Below, piece after piece: positions 29,603-35,888 of a stretch of 35,888 nucleotides of DNA. Location: the NCBI GenBank assembly GCA_946480445.1, contig CAMLJN010000030.1, positions 1 to 35,888 on the forward strand, read 5' to 3'. Below the pieces are notes generated by a model. It searched no databases and was not told the origin of the DNA. It saw nothing but the letters and a program-made list of their open reading frames with translations. The position numbers and the translations under genes are program-made. Each line of letters begins with the position of its first letter. Position 1 is the stretch's first letter. Source of the DNA: an uncultured Buttiauxella sp. Its GTDB lineage: Bacteria; Pseudomonadota; Gammaproteobacteria; Enterobacterales; Enterobacteriaceae.

Positions 29603-30394
29603 TTATTTTTTGGTATCACCGGCAGCATGACTGATGGCCTGCTGCAGGGCCTCCGCGCTGGTGTATCCCGGGATAACCGTCACGTTATCAGCGCTGGCGC
29701 CGGCTGACGGGAGAACCACCAGGGCCGGGGTACCGCTGAAGCCCAGCTGCTGCGCAAGTGTGTTTATGCCATCCAGGGTTCCCTGAACATCTGGGGCTGT
29801 TTTCGCATCGAACTTCACGGCTTTTGCGGCCGCGCTGATATCAGCATCGGTCAGCTTGCCCTCGTTGTGGCCGGTGGCGTAAATCGCGTTGTGATAGTTG
29901 AGGTAAGCATCGGCCCCCTTCTGCTTCCAGACCTGGAGCCCGGTTTTCGCCGCACTGAGCGACGCCGGCCAGCGCTGGCCAAATATCGGGAATTCCTTGA
30001 ACACAAAGCGCACGTTCGGGTTTGCTTTTATTACCTTCTCCAGCTCCGGCGCCAGGCGGGCACAGTAGATGCACTGGTAATCAAAGAATTCAACGACCGT
30101 CACTTTTGCATCGGCGGGACCATATGATGGTGTGCCTTTATCGTTCAGCAGCGCTGCCTGATTCTGAACCACGGCGGCCGTCATCGCCTGCTGCTGCTTC
30201 TCCTGCTGTTGGGCCTGCAGCTTCTGGCTGACCTCAACCAGCACTTCCGGATGAGCCAGCAGGTAGTCTTTCGCGATTTCACCAATGCGGGCTTCCTGCT
30301 CCGGGGTAAAGGCAACGGCAGGTTTCTCTGCTGCCACCGCCACGCCGGAGACCAGAAGGCCTGCGGCAAGCATGACTGAAAGGGTTTTATTCAT
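29603..30394 (-). CDS. Periplasmic DsbA-family thiol:disulfide protein (Com1/ScsC-like)
   Basis: 263 aa. ATG 30394 has AGGA five bases upstream; the ATG at 30400 is too close to it. A signal peptide (SVMLAAGLLVSGVAVAA) is followed by a helical, Gln-rich N-terminal segment (ARIGEIAKDYLLAHPEVLVE...QQQEKQQQ) as in oligomeric ScsC/Com1 proteins, then the thioredoxin domain with Cys108-Ile-Tyr-Cys111 in FFDYQCIYC and the cis-proline loop in FSGTPALVV. It makes or isomerises disulfides in the periplasm, useful for folding F-type pilus and mating proteins, all of which are missing here. It overlaps the 3' end of finO by a few bases. Confidence 0.88.
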   Translation of the reverse strand: MNKTLSVMLAAGLLVSGVAVAAEKPAVAFTPEQEARIGEIAKDYLLAHPEVLVEVSQKLQAQQQEKQQQAMTAAVVQNQAALLNDKGTPSYGPADAKVTVVEFFDYQCIYCARLAPELEKVIKANPNVRFVFKEFPIFGQRWPASLSAAKTGLQVWKQKGADAYLNYHNAIYATGHNEGKLTDADISAAAKAVKFDAKTAPDVQGTLDGINTLAQQLGFSGTPALVVLPSAGASADNVTVIPGYTSAEALQQAISHAAGDTKK

Positions 30395-31106
30395 GTTCAT
30401 CCTGTGTTTTTCTCTTCTCGGTTGTTATCAGTTCGTTTCGTACACGGGTGGCGACGCTTCTGACCGCCCTGCGTTGTCGTTTAGCGTGCTCCTGAGCCCT
30501 GCGCTCCACGGCATAAGCCGCCTCCTCCGTACTCACCGCTGCGACCGGTTCACCGGCAAGGTTTTTACGCCACGCGCCCACCGTCATGGCGCCCAGATAC
30601 GCATCCGAGCGGGTGACGGCGGCAAGGCAGCGTTTCAGCGTCTTCACGGAAACCTCCAGCCCGCGCCGGCGAATGTCATTCACCATCGCCTCCCGGATGT
30701 TGACCGCCAGGAGCTGCGGCTGGCCGTCCGTCACCAGGGCCGGCCAACATTGCTCCAGGAGCGCGAGCGCGTCCGCAAGCGGCATAACCTTCCGGTATAC
30801 CGGCTCCGGGGCGGGTCTGCGCTTCGCCGCCCGCATGGCCTCGCGCTCCTGCGCCTGTCGCTCTGCCCACAGCCGGGCTTTCTCTGCTTTTCGGGCGGCC
30901 TTCTCGTCCGCCTGCGCCTTTTTCGCGCTCTCATCCACCGCCTGCTTCCTGACCTTCCAGACAGGCGTCGTGTTCACCACCACGGTCTTTTTACGCGTAA
31001 CCCGGACCGGTCCCGCACTGTCCGGTTCACTGTTGTTTACGGCACGCTGACCTTCTGGCTCCGTCTTACGGCGCAGCGTCAGCGTGGGGCGCCCCTGCTC
31101 TTTCAT
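30387..31106 (-). CDS. finO: FinO, RNA chaperone of fertility inhibition
   Basis: 239 aa, ATG 31106 (MKEQGRPTLTLRRKTEPEGQ). A long basic N-terminal region (KKAQADEKAARKAEKARLWA), known in FinO to be helical and RNA-binding, leads to the FinO/ProQ fold: PLADALALLEQCWPALVTDG, AVNIREAMVNDIRRRG and LKRCLAAVTRSDAYLGAM. FinO stabilises FinP antisense RNA and pairs it with traJ mRNA. Neither finP nor traJ is on this plasmid, so its targets could be on a co-resident F-like plasmid or be host sRNAs. Order traI-traX-finO is that of F-like plasmids. Confidence 0.93.
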   Translation of the reverse strand: MKEQGRPTLTLRRKTEPEGQRAVNNSEPDSAGPVRVTRKKTVVVNTTPVWKVRKQAVDESAKKAQADEKAARKAEKARLWAERQAQEREAMRAAKRRPAPEPVYRKVMPLADALALLEQCWPALVTDGQPQLLAVNIREAMVNDIRRRGLEVSVKTLKRCLAAVTRSDAYLGAMTVGAWRKNLAGEPVAAVSTEEAAYAVERRAQEHAKRQRRAVRSVATRVRNELITTEKRKTQDEHE

Positions 31107-31171
31107 CCTGCCTCCGGATAAATCTGTTAACGTGTATTCCCCTGACTGACCTTATTCTGACACGGCAGATA

Positions 31172-31909
31172 TCACATCACCATCAGTCCGATGACGGCCA
31201 GGTGCACCGCGTAGAACAGCGGGAAAAATTCGCGCGGCCAGAACCTCGGCACGCGGCAACAGGACCGACTCAGCACCGTCAGGGTAACGCCGGGTATTAC
31301 CAGACCCGCGATGGCAAAGGCGGGGCTGTCCGCGGCATTCAGCGCGAGTATCGCCAGTGCCAGACACAGCGCCAGCCCCGTGCGCGTGGTGCGCCGGCCC
31401 GTCATACAGACGCCGCAGGCCAGCATCAGCATCACTACCCCCGCCAGCCCGTAGCTTCCCGCCGAAAACGGCAGCCAGGCCAGAACCAGCATCAGGGAGA
31501 GCGGCCACGTGCGCGGCCCGTGCCGCTGCATCAGCGCCAGTGCCTGTCCGCTGACCGCAAAGGCAAACAGAATATTGCCCAGGTCCGGGCGCAGCCCGGC
31601 CAGTATCCAGCCGCCCTGCGCCACCCCGGCCCATATCCAGAGCCGGTTCAGGGCGCGCTGCTGAATCTGCGGATGGCGGGCGAGGTTCATGGCCCAGACC
31701 AGGCCAAAGAGCGGAAACGCTCCCCGACCGGCAAGACGCAGCCAGTCATTATCCAGTCCGCACAGCATGCTGATGTGGTCGGCCACCATCAGGAGGAGCG
31801 CCACGGTTTTGATAAGGTCGGTCTGGCCCGGCGTCCACACAAGCAGACGCTGCAGCCAGTAGTCGGCCACCACCACAAGGGGGAAGAGCGGATGGTTTTC
31901 AGCGCGCAT
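31172..31909 (-). CDS. traX: TraX, pilin N-acetyltransferase
   Basis: 245 aa, ATG 31909 (MRAENHPLFPLVVVADYWLQ), one base after the traI stop. It is a polytopic membrane protein of about eight segments (TVALLLMVADHISMLC, AFPLFGLVWAMNLARHP, NILFAFAVSGQALALM, LAGVVMLMLACGVCM). TraX acetylates the N-terminus of F-type pilin in the inner membrane. The substrate gene traA is missing. Full length and without defects, it is a passenger of the former tra operon. Confidence 0.92.
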   Translation of the reverse strand: MRAENHPLFPLVVVADYWLQRLLVWTPGQTDLIKTVALLLMVADHISMLCGLDNDWLRLAGRGAFPLFGLVWAMNLARHPQIQQRALNRLWIWAGVAQGGWILAGLRPDLGNILFAFAVSGQALALMQRHGPRTWPLSLMLVLAWLPFSAGSYGLAGVVMLMLACGVCMTGRRTTRTGLALCLALAILALNAADSPAFAIAGLVIPGVTLTVLSRSCCRVPRFWPREFFPLFYAVHLAVIGLMVM

Positions 31910-31910
31910 A

Positions 31911-32404
31911 TCAGTCGCCTCCCAGCGTTTTTTCACGCTCAAGGTCTCGCACCGTTTCGCGCTCCATCTGCTGCAGGCGGTCCCGCTGCACGTTCTCACG
32001 CACCACCTGAGACACCGCCTCATCCCGGCGGCGTTCTTCCGGCGCATCCGGCAGCGTGAGGGGAGATGCCGGCGTTTCTTTTATCCGCTCCATATCCCGC
32101 ACTACATCCCGGACGGCAACGTCAGCCCCACCGGCCGGCCCGTCGCAGCTGCGGGCCATCTCGCGGACCGCCTCTTCAGCACGCTTATCCAGCTCCCGCT
32201 GCACCTCAGCCTCCCGGGCCTGCTGTGCCAGCACCTCCGGCGGCACCGTTTCTGCGGGCTGCGTACCGGTGCTGTCGGGCAGGCTGTCGGCCCAGACCCG
32301 ACCGCCGGTAATGGCGCCGGGGTTCCACGGCCTCGCCTCACCTGCGAGCCGTACCACCACGCCGCTCTGCGGATTCTCCCGCGCGAGCCGCACGCCCTCT
32401 TCCA
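31911..32404 (-). pseudogene. traI: traI relaxase/helicase, C-terminal fragment truncated by the transposon junction
   Basis: The frame covers the last 163 or so codons of TraI: GVRLARENPQSGVVVRLAGE, ARPWNPGAITGGRVW, then a long Glu/Arg-rich helix ending ERETVRDLEREKTLGGD, the ending of F-type TraI. Upstream it runs into the transposon at 32404. The relaxase and helicase domains (about 1,600 residues) are missing. The sequence on the other side of the transposon (2356 onward) does not continue traI; joined to it, the traI frame meets a TGA at once. There is no start, so this piece is not translated as TraI. Confidence 0.9.
32400..32404. repeat. Target-site duplication TTCCA, left copy
   Basis: TTCCA directly abuts the left inverted repeat and is repeated directly outside the right one (2351-2355). 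Tn3-family elements duplicate 5 bp on insertion. Confidence 0.88.
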
Positions 32405-32442
32405 GGGGTCAGTTTGGATATCGAAAATTATTGTACGTTAAG
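32405..32442 (+). repeat. Transposon left inverted repeat (38 bp)
   Basis: It begins GGGGTCAGTTTGGATATCG and is the exact reverse complement of 2313-2350. A GGGG start and 38-bp length are typical of Tn3-family ends. Confidence 0.95.
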
Positions 32443-32462
32443 CTCGTTTTTTGAGCACAATA

Positions 32463-32503
32463 ACGTTGCACAGAGGCTTAACTGACACACCGCTATGCAA
32501 CGT
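32463..32503. other. Inverted repeat between the nuclease gene and transposon end
   Basis: ACGTTGCA (32463-32470) and TGCAACGT (32496-32503) are an 8-bp inverted pair just after the stop of the nuclease gene. Loop of 25 bases, no U-tract. Possibly 3' end processing, or part of the cargo boundary. Confidence 0.4.
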
Positions 32504-32512
32504 AGGTCACGA

Positions 32513-34339
32513 TCAATCGACTAATGAAACAATGCCTTCAAGAATGTCTATAAGCTCAATTTTGTCATTATTATCATCTCTATAAGTAGAGCATTTTATG
32601 ATTTTTTCGGCAGTCATTAAGGGCCAGAACCTGTCCAGTACATCGTTAGGTTTCGTGCTGGTTGCCCTTCCTATGATTTTTTTTGCGTCGCATGTATCTG
32701 TGAAAACAACCTGAACCCCTGTCTCATCTCTTATTAGATCTGGGCAAAGATAGTTTTCAATTTCACGTTTACGTGTGGCAAAAAACATTTTTCCGGCCTC
32801 TTCAACTTCCTTTTTTCGTTTTTCTATCGAAAGAACTTGTGCTGGATCCCCTCCAATATCCGAATCAAGAAAAACGCACCATGGTAGTCCAAGGTCATTT
32901 GCCAGATTTAACGTTACCCAATGTTTAACACTCCCACATCCTCCAATCAGTATGGGTACAATATTTACATCTTCTAGGCTTGCAGGAATATCTCCGGATT
33001 TTTTTAAACATTTTCCTGCGTGTCTAAGGAATGTTACATCTGATTTTCCCTCAACTAAAACTATACCCTTAGCTCTTTCCATACCAGTCTCTGGCAGAAC
33101 GCCAAGACTTTCTGTCGCCTCCCTAAGAACTGCATCATCAGGCATTTTTACAACAGGCTGTCCATCAGCATTTTTTGTTACATATCGAATACCCTCGACT
33201 GGAATTAATCCTGCCAAAGCTGGTACATGTGTAGTTACAATAATTTGCCTGTTAGGTTGACGTGACAGTGATAATAAAGCTTTCATCAACATAATTTGAT
33301 AATTAGGGTGCTGTGATGTTTCTGGCTCTTCTATAGCATAAATAACGTTGCGCTGGGTCCCTGATACTGCTTTCTCAGCTTCAGCTCTAAAAAAATTAAG
33401 CAAAATAAGTCGCCTTACACCGCTTCCTCTTTTATTTATTGGAATTCCATTCTCACCATCGAGTGTAAAGTTAAATGTCCACTTGGGTTTTTCTTTAAAC
33501 CGCGGAGTGAGCTCATTCGCAAGTTCTGGTGCCATTTCTCGCAGTTTATCCAGAGTCCTCTCAGCAACATCTAATACACTGTCCTGGATTTCTTGTTCAA
33601 GAGCTGAAATTTTCCCTTGCAAAGCCGCTTGAGCATCTTTAACAGCTTGTTGTAATGGGTTTTTTGCTTCAGAGTCACCATCGCTACTCTCTCTGTCGGC
33701 CTTGAAGAGTGCAAAGGTTGGTAGTTGTTCAAGAATCCGACCCCATATTGACTTAGTTTCTGTCCCTAATCCCTTATCTACATCAAGTAAAATTTCAGCA
33801 CATTCATATGGCATAGCAGCATCTCTGATAGCCTGTCGCCATAAAGATGCAATTCGCTTATCCTCCACATTTTTCTCAACGTCTTTTCCTGTGACTTTCA
33901 ATTCTGATATTTTCATTCCCAGCAAATTGTTCAACGGTTCATTTACAGGGTGCTGGCAACGGATGTATGTTTTATCTGGTTTTCCAGTTGTTGTTGCTTT
34001 GAATGTTTTTACAATTTCGAAATGTCCATGACTGTTTAATAGATGTTCAGAAGCCAGAGTTGTGCTCACTCGTTCATCAATAAGTATAACGGGTGGCAAA
34101 TCATCAAACTCACAAGAAATTTCAAAGTGAGTTTCCCCATTAGCCATGCTAAAGCAGTTCATGTCATTTTTATCTGCTTTAATCCCATCAATTTCAAAAA
34201 ATATAGCTAATGCTTCAAGGATTGTTGATTTACCAAAATCATTACGGCCTACAATTCCCGTCATGGCTTCATCGACAGGAATTTCTATTGTATTTCTGTA
34301 ACCCCTGAAATTAGTGAGTTTGATCTTTTTGAGTCGCAT
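32513..34339 (-). CDS. OLD/PARIS-like ATP-dependent nuclease (ABC ATPase plus TOPRIM), transposon cargo
   Basis: 608 aa, ATG 34339 (MRLKKIKLTNFRGYRNTIEI). The Walker A motif GRNDFGKST (31-39), the signature-like KRGSGVRRLILLNF, Walker B VIYAIEEPETSQHP and H-loop IIVTTHVPALAGL form an SMC/ABC-type ATPase with a coiled-coil insertion (residues about 230-275). The C-terminal third is a TOPRIM domain: VLVEGKSDVTFL with its Glu, FLDSDIGGDP with the DxD, then KREIENYL. This domain order is that of OLD-family nucleases, some of which (OLD, GajA) act against phage; fused PARIS-type proteins are similar. There is no GajB-like helicase next door. It is AT-rich against tnpA and 30 bp downstream of tnpR, so likely co-transcribed. 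Confidence 0.88.
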   Translation of the reverse strand: MRLKKIKLTNFRGYRNTIEIPVDEAMTGIVGRNDFGKSTILEALAIFFEIDGIKADKNDMNCFSMANGETHFEISCEFDDLPPVILIDERVSTTLASEHLLNSHGHFEIVKTFKATTTGKPDKTYIRCQHPVNEPLNNLLGMKISELKVTGKDVEKNVEDKRIASLWRQAIRDAAMPYECAEILLDVDKGLGTETKSIWGRILEQLPTFALFKADRESSDGDSEAKNPLQQAVKDAQAALQGKISALEQEIQDSVLDVAERTLDKLREMAPELANELTPRFKEKPKWTFNFTLDGENGIPINKRGSGVRRLILLNFFRAEAEKAVSGTQRNVIYAIEEPETSQHPNYQIMLMKALLSLSRQPNRQIIVTTHVPALAGLIPVEGIRYVTKNADGQPVVKMPDDAVLREATESLGVLPETGMERAKGIVLVEGKSDVTFLRHAGKCLKKSGDIPASLEDVNIVPILIGGCGSVKHWVTLNLANDLGLPWCVFLDSDIGGDPAQVLSIEKRKKEVEEAGKMFFATRKREIENYLCPDLIRDETGVQVVFTDTCDAKKIIGRATSTKPNDVLDRFWPLMTAEKIIKCSTYRDDNNDKIELIDILEGIVSLVD

Positions 34340-34369
34340 GTGTAGTCCTTATTTAGTGCATTAAAGAGT

Positions 34370-35005
34370 TTATTTATTTTTTATATATATAGCCTGTATT
34401 CGACATACTTGCGAACAGCTATATCCTGTAGCATCAGCTGTTTCTCGAATACTCAGTTTCTTAATCTGGCGGTAGTACAGAACTTTCTGATGTCGCTCCT
34501 GATCGGCCTGTTTACCCCGGTATTTACCCAGCGAATGTGCCCGCTCAATCCCCTGTTTTTGTCGCTGGCGGCGGCTCAGCCAGTCCTTATGCGACATCGC
34601 GGCCATCAAGTCGATAAGCATGTTATTGATGGCGGTTATCACGGCGCGGGTGATTGGGTCAGCCTGCGAAGGGTCTTTATCTGACAGCGCCTGCCATGAG
34701 GTGGGCACATCCAGGCTGACAATCCGCAGCTCGTGTTGTTCTATCTGCTTTTTCAGCGTCATCCAGTCGCTGTTACTCAGACGGGTCAGGCGGTCAATTT
34801 GTTCGACCAGCAAAATATCATTGTGGTGACTGTCCATCAGCAAACGCCCCAGCTCCGGACGATCAAGTTTTGTACCGCTGATATTTTCCCGGTAGTAGCT
34901 GGCTATTTTATGTCCTCGCTCCTGAACGAACTGCTCCAGCATCTCTTTTGCTCGATCGGCGAACTGATCTTCCGTCGATGCCCTCAAATATGCTCTGATG
35001 AACAT
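34370..35005 (-). CDS. tnpR: TnpR serine resolvase of the transposon
   Basis: 211 aa, ATG 35005 (MFIRAYLRASTEDQFADRAK). Catalytic Ser10 in YLRAST; further conserved blocks are SGTKLDRPELGRLL, LLVEQIDRLTRL and a C-terminal helix-turn-helix (KLSIRETADATGYSCSQVCR). It resolves cointegrates made by TnpA through recombination at res (35019-35123). It is divergent from tnpA and probably represses both genes. Closely related to the other resolvase at 19344-19964. Confidence 0.94.
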   Translation of the reverse strand: MFIRAYLRASTEDQFADRAKEMLEQFVQERGHKIASYYRENISGTKLDRPELGRLLMDSHHNDILLVEQIDRLTRLSNSDWMTLKKQIEQHELRIVSLDVPTSWQALSDKDPSQADPITRAVITAINNMLIDLMAAMSHKDWLSRRQRQKQGIERAHSLGKYRGKQADQERHQKVLYYRQIKKLSIRETADATGYSCSQVCRIQAIYIKNK

Positions 35006-35018
35006 TTTTTCACCACGC

Positions 35019-35123
35019 TATCGCATTTAGGTTATTGCATTCAATGTATCGCATATAGGTTATGTCATTCATAGTGTGCCGTCACGTTTTGGATATGGCG
35101 TCAGGGTGTACCCTTGTGCGATA
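35019..35123. promoter_or_regulatory. res region of the transposon with direct repeats
   Basis: TATCGCATTTAGGTTATTGC... at 35019-35043 is repeated at 35047-35071 with three differences in 25 bases, and the inverted half-site TGCGATA lies at 35117-35123. It fills the gap between tnpR and tnpA, the normal position of res and of the divergent promoters. Confidence 0.78.
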
Positions 35124-35172
35124 AGCATTTTTGTTAAAAATACCGCACCGAATAATTTATGAGGGAAACTAT

Positions 35173-35888
35173 ATGGCAAGGAGGCAGATTCTTTCTCTGT
35201 CGGAAAGAGAATCATTATTGGCATTGCCAGATGATGAGTTAACGCTGACCCGAATGGCCTATTTCAGTGAGCATGATCTGGCACTTATCAGTGCTCACCG
35301 TAAACCTGCCAGCCGTTTTGGTTTTGCCGTCCTTCTTTGCTATCTGAAAAATGTCGGCTTTGCCCCGGATAAAAAAATCCCGCCCTCTGATGCGCTGCTG
35401 AAGCATATCGCCAGCAGGCTAAAACTTACCGGGGATCTCTGGCCTGCTTACCTTTCCGGCAGGGATACCACCCGGCGCGAGCATTTAACCGAACTGTACC
35501 GCTATCTTGGCGTAAAGGCGTTCACCGGCAAAATACAGCAGAACTGTATTACACACCTGCTACCGATGGCGACGCGCACCGATAAAGGTATTCTCCTGGC
35601 CGAAGAGTTACTGGTCTGGCTCCGGCAGAACAACGTGATAATCCCCGCGATTGATGTCGTGGAGCGTACCTGTGCTGAGGCCATGGCAGGCGGCGATAAA
35701 ATCGTATTTCAGACCCTGAATGCCCCGTTAACTCCGGCTCACAGGGATGCTCTGGATCGTTTACTTGAGTCATCAGATAATCAGTCTTCCAGGCTGACAT
35801 GGCTTCTGCAACCGCCGGGTAAAATCAATGGTAAGAACGTGCTGCAACATCTTGATCGGCTCAGTAATATTGAATCGCTGGCATTACC
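35173..35888 (+). CDS. tnpA: Tn3-family transposase TnpA, N-terminal part (continues at position 1)
   Basis: ATG at 35173, preceded by GAGGGAAA, opens a frame that runs off the window end and continues after the closure to a stop at 2327: 222 residues up to the GTG codon at base 6 plus 773 beyond, 995 aa in all. That is the normal full length for a Tn3-family transposase. This part is the N-terminal domain that recognises the 38-bp inverted repeats in this family. The gene is divergent from tnpR, with res between them, so TnpR bound at res probably represses both promoters. The frame is intact, so the enzyme should be functional. Confidence 0.95.
   Translation, partial: MARRQILSLSERESLLALPDDELTLTRMAYFSEHDLALISAHRKPASRFGFAVLLCYLKNVGFAPDKKIPPSDALLKHIASRLKLTGDLWPAYLSGRDTTRREHLTELYRYLGVKAFTGKIQQNCITHLLPMATRTDKGILLAEELLVWLRQNNVIIPAIDVVERTCAEAMAGGDKIVFQTLNAPLTPAHRDALDRLLESSDNQSSRLTWLLQPPGKINGKNVLQHLDRLSNIESLAL
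35834..35888. repeat. Terminal overlap, right copy (circular closure)
   Basis: Second copy of the 55-bp sequence found at 1-55. It is the same physical DNA, counted twice. Confidence 0.93.

Larger units (their letters stand above)
32405..35888. mobile_element. Tn3-family transposon, left part (nuclease cargo, tnpR, res, 5' tnpA)
   Basis: The element runs from the left inverted repeat at 32405 through the circular closure to the right inverted repeat ending at 2350, about 5,779 bp. Contents in order: ATPase-TOPRIM nuclease gene (minus), serine resolvase tnpR (minus), res region, and tnpA (plus) reading across the window edge. Both 38-bp ends are identical and are flanked by TTCCA at 32400-32404 and 2351-2355. 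Perfect ends and a matching 5-bp duplication mean an intact, probably recent insertion. The tnpA/tnpR/res arrangement is standard for the family; the large nuclease is cargo. Confidence 0.93.

Noticed and set aside
31911..32404. Idea that the transposon simply interrupts an intact traI
   Set aside because: The sequence beyond the right end (2356 onward) does not continue the traI frame; it meets a TGA immediately and holds leading-region genes instead.

Overview
The window is a complete circular plasmid. Its first 55 bases recur exactly as its last 55 (1-55 = 35834-35888), so the molecule is about 35,833 bp and the transposase gene cut by the window edge closes in frame. The replicon (copB, antisense copA, tap, repA, oriR at about 24.2-26.0 kb), traX-finO, the F-type leading region (psiB, psiA and partners) and enterobacterial-type Tus/Ter sites identify an IncFII/F-like plasmid of an enterobacterium, probably of the Klebsiella/Enterobacter group. 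I see no antibiotic-resistance gene, no oriT and no intact conjugation gene apart from traX and finO.

Layout. (1) 32405 through the closure to 2350: a 5.78-kb Tn3-family transposon with perfect 38-bp inverted repeats and a 5-bp target duplication (TTCCA). It carries tnpA, a divergent serine resolvase with a res region, and a large OLD/PARIS-like ATPase-TOPRIM nuclease as cargo. (2) 2.38-13.4 kb, all minus strand: the leading region, with psiA, psiB, a frameshifted parB-like gene, a DUF4942 protein, two DUF1380 proteins, a KlcA-type antirestriction protein, an orphan DNA methyltransferase and several small conserved proteins. It is punctuated by two roughly 350-bp direct repeats that look like Frpo single-stranded promoters, a second pair of roughly 255-bp repeats, and a GC-rich hairpin in many intercistronic gaps. 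(3) 13.7-15.9 kb, plus strand: an inverted pair of perfect DnaA boxes, then a LexA-controlled dinI-like/umuD/umuC mutagenesis operon. (4) 16.1-18.9 kb, minus strand: two partition loci side by side, parM-parR (actin type) and parA plus a small partner, each with its own repeat family. (5) 19.0-23.6 kb: accessory segment with a second resolvase, an Rpn-family nuclease, a DUF2913 protein and an AT-rich pair of unknown genes. (6) 23.6-26.0 kb: inverted Ter pair, oriR and the RepFII replicon. (7) 26.1-32.4 kb, minus strand: PLD nuclease, small membrane proteins, a DUF2726 protein, a DsbA-like protein, finO, traX and the last 163 or so codons of traI.

The transposon lies exactly where the tra region of an F-like plasmid should be, between the psiA end of the leading region and the 3' end of traI. 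Because its target duplication matches on both sides, the tra deletion probably preceded the insertion. The plasmid therefore keeps the machinery for establishment after transfer (anti-SOS, antirestriction, ssDNA promoters, FinO) but cannot make its own transfer apparatus. Maintenance rests on two partition systems, two resolvases and an RNA-controlled low-copy replicon. The most promising uncharacterised parts are the transposon-borne ATPase-TOPRIM nuclease and the AT-rich two-gene module at 22.1-23.6 kb.
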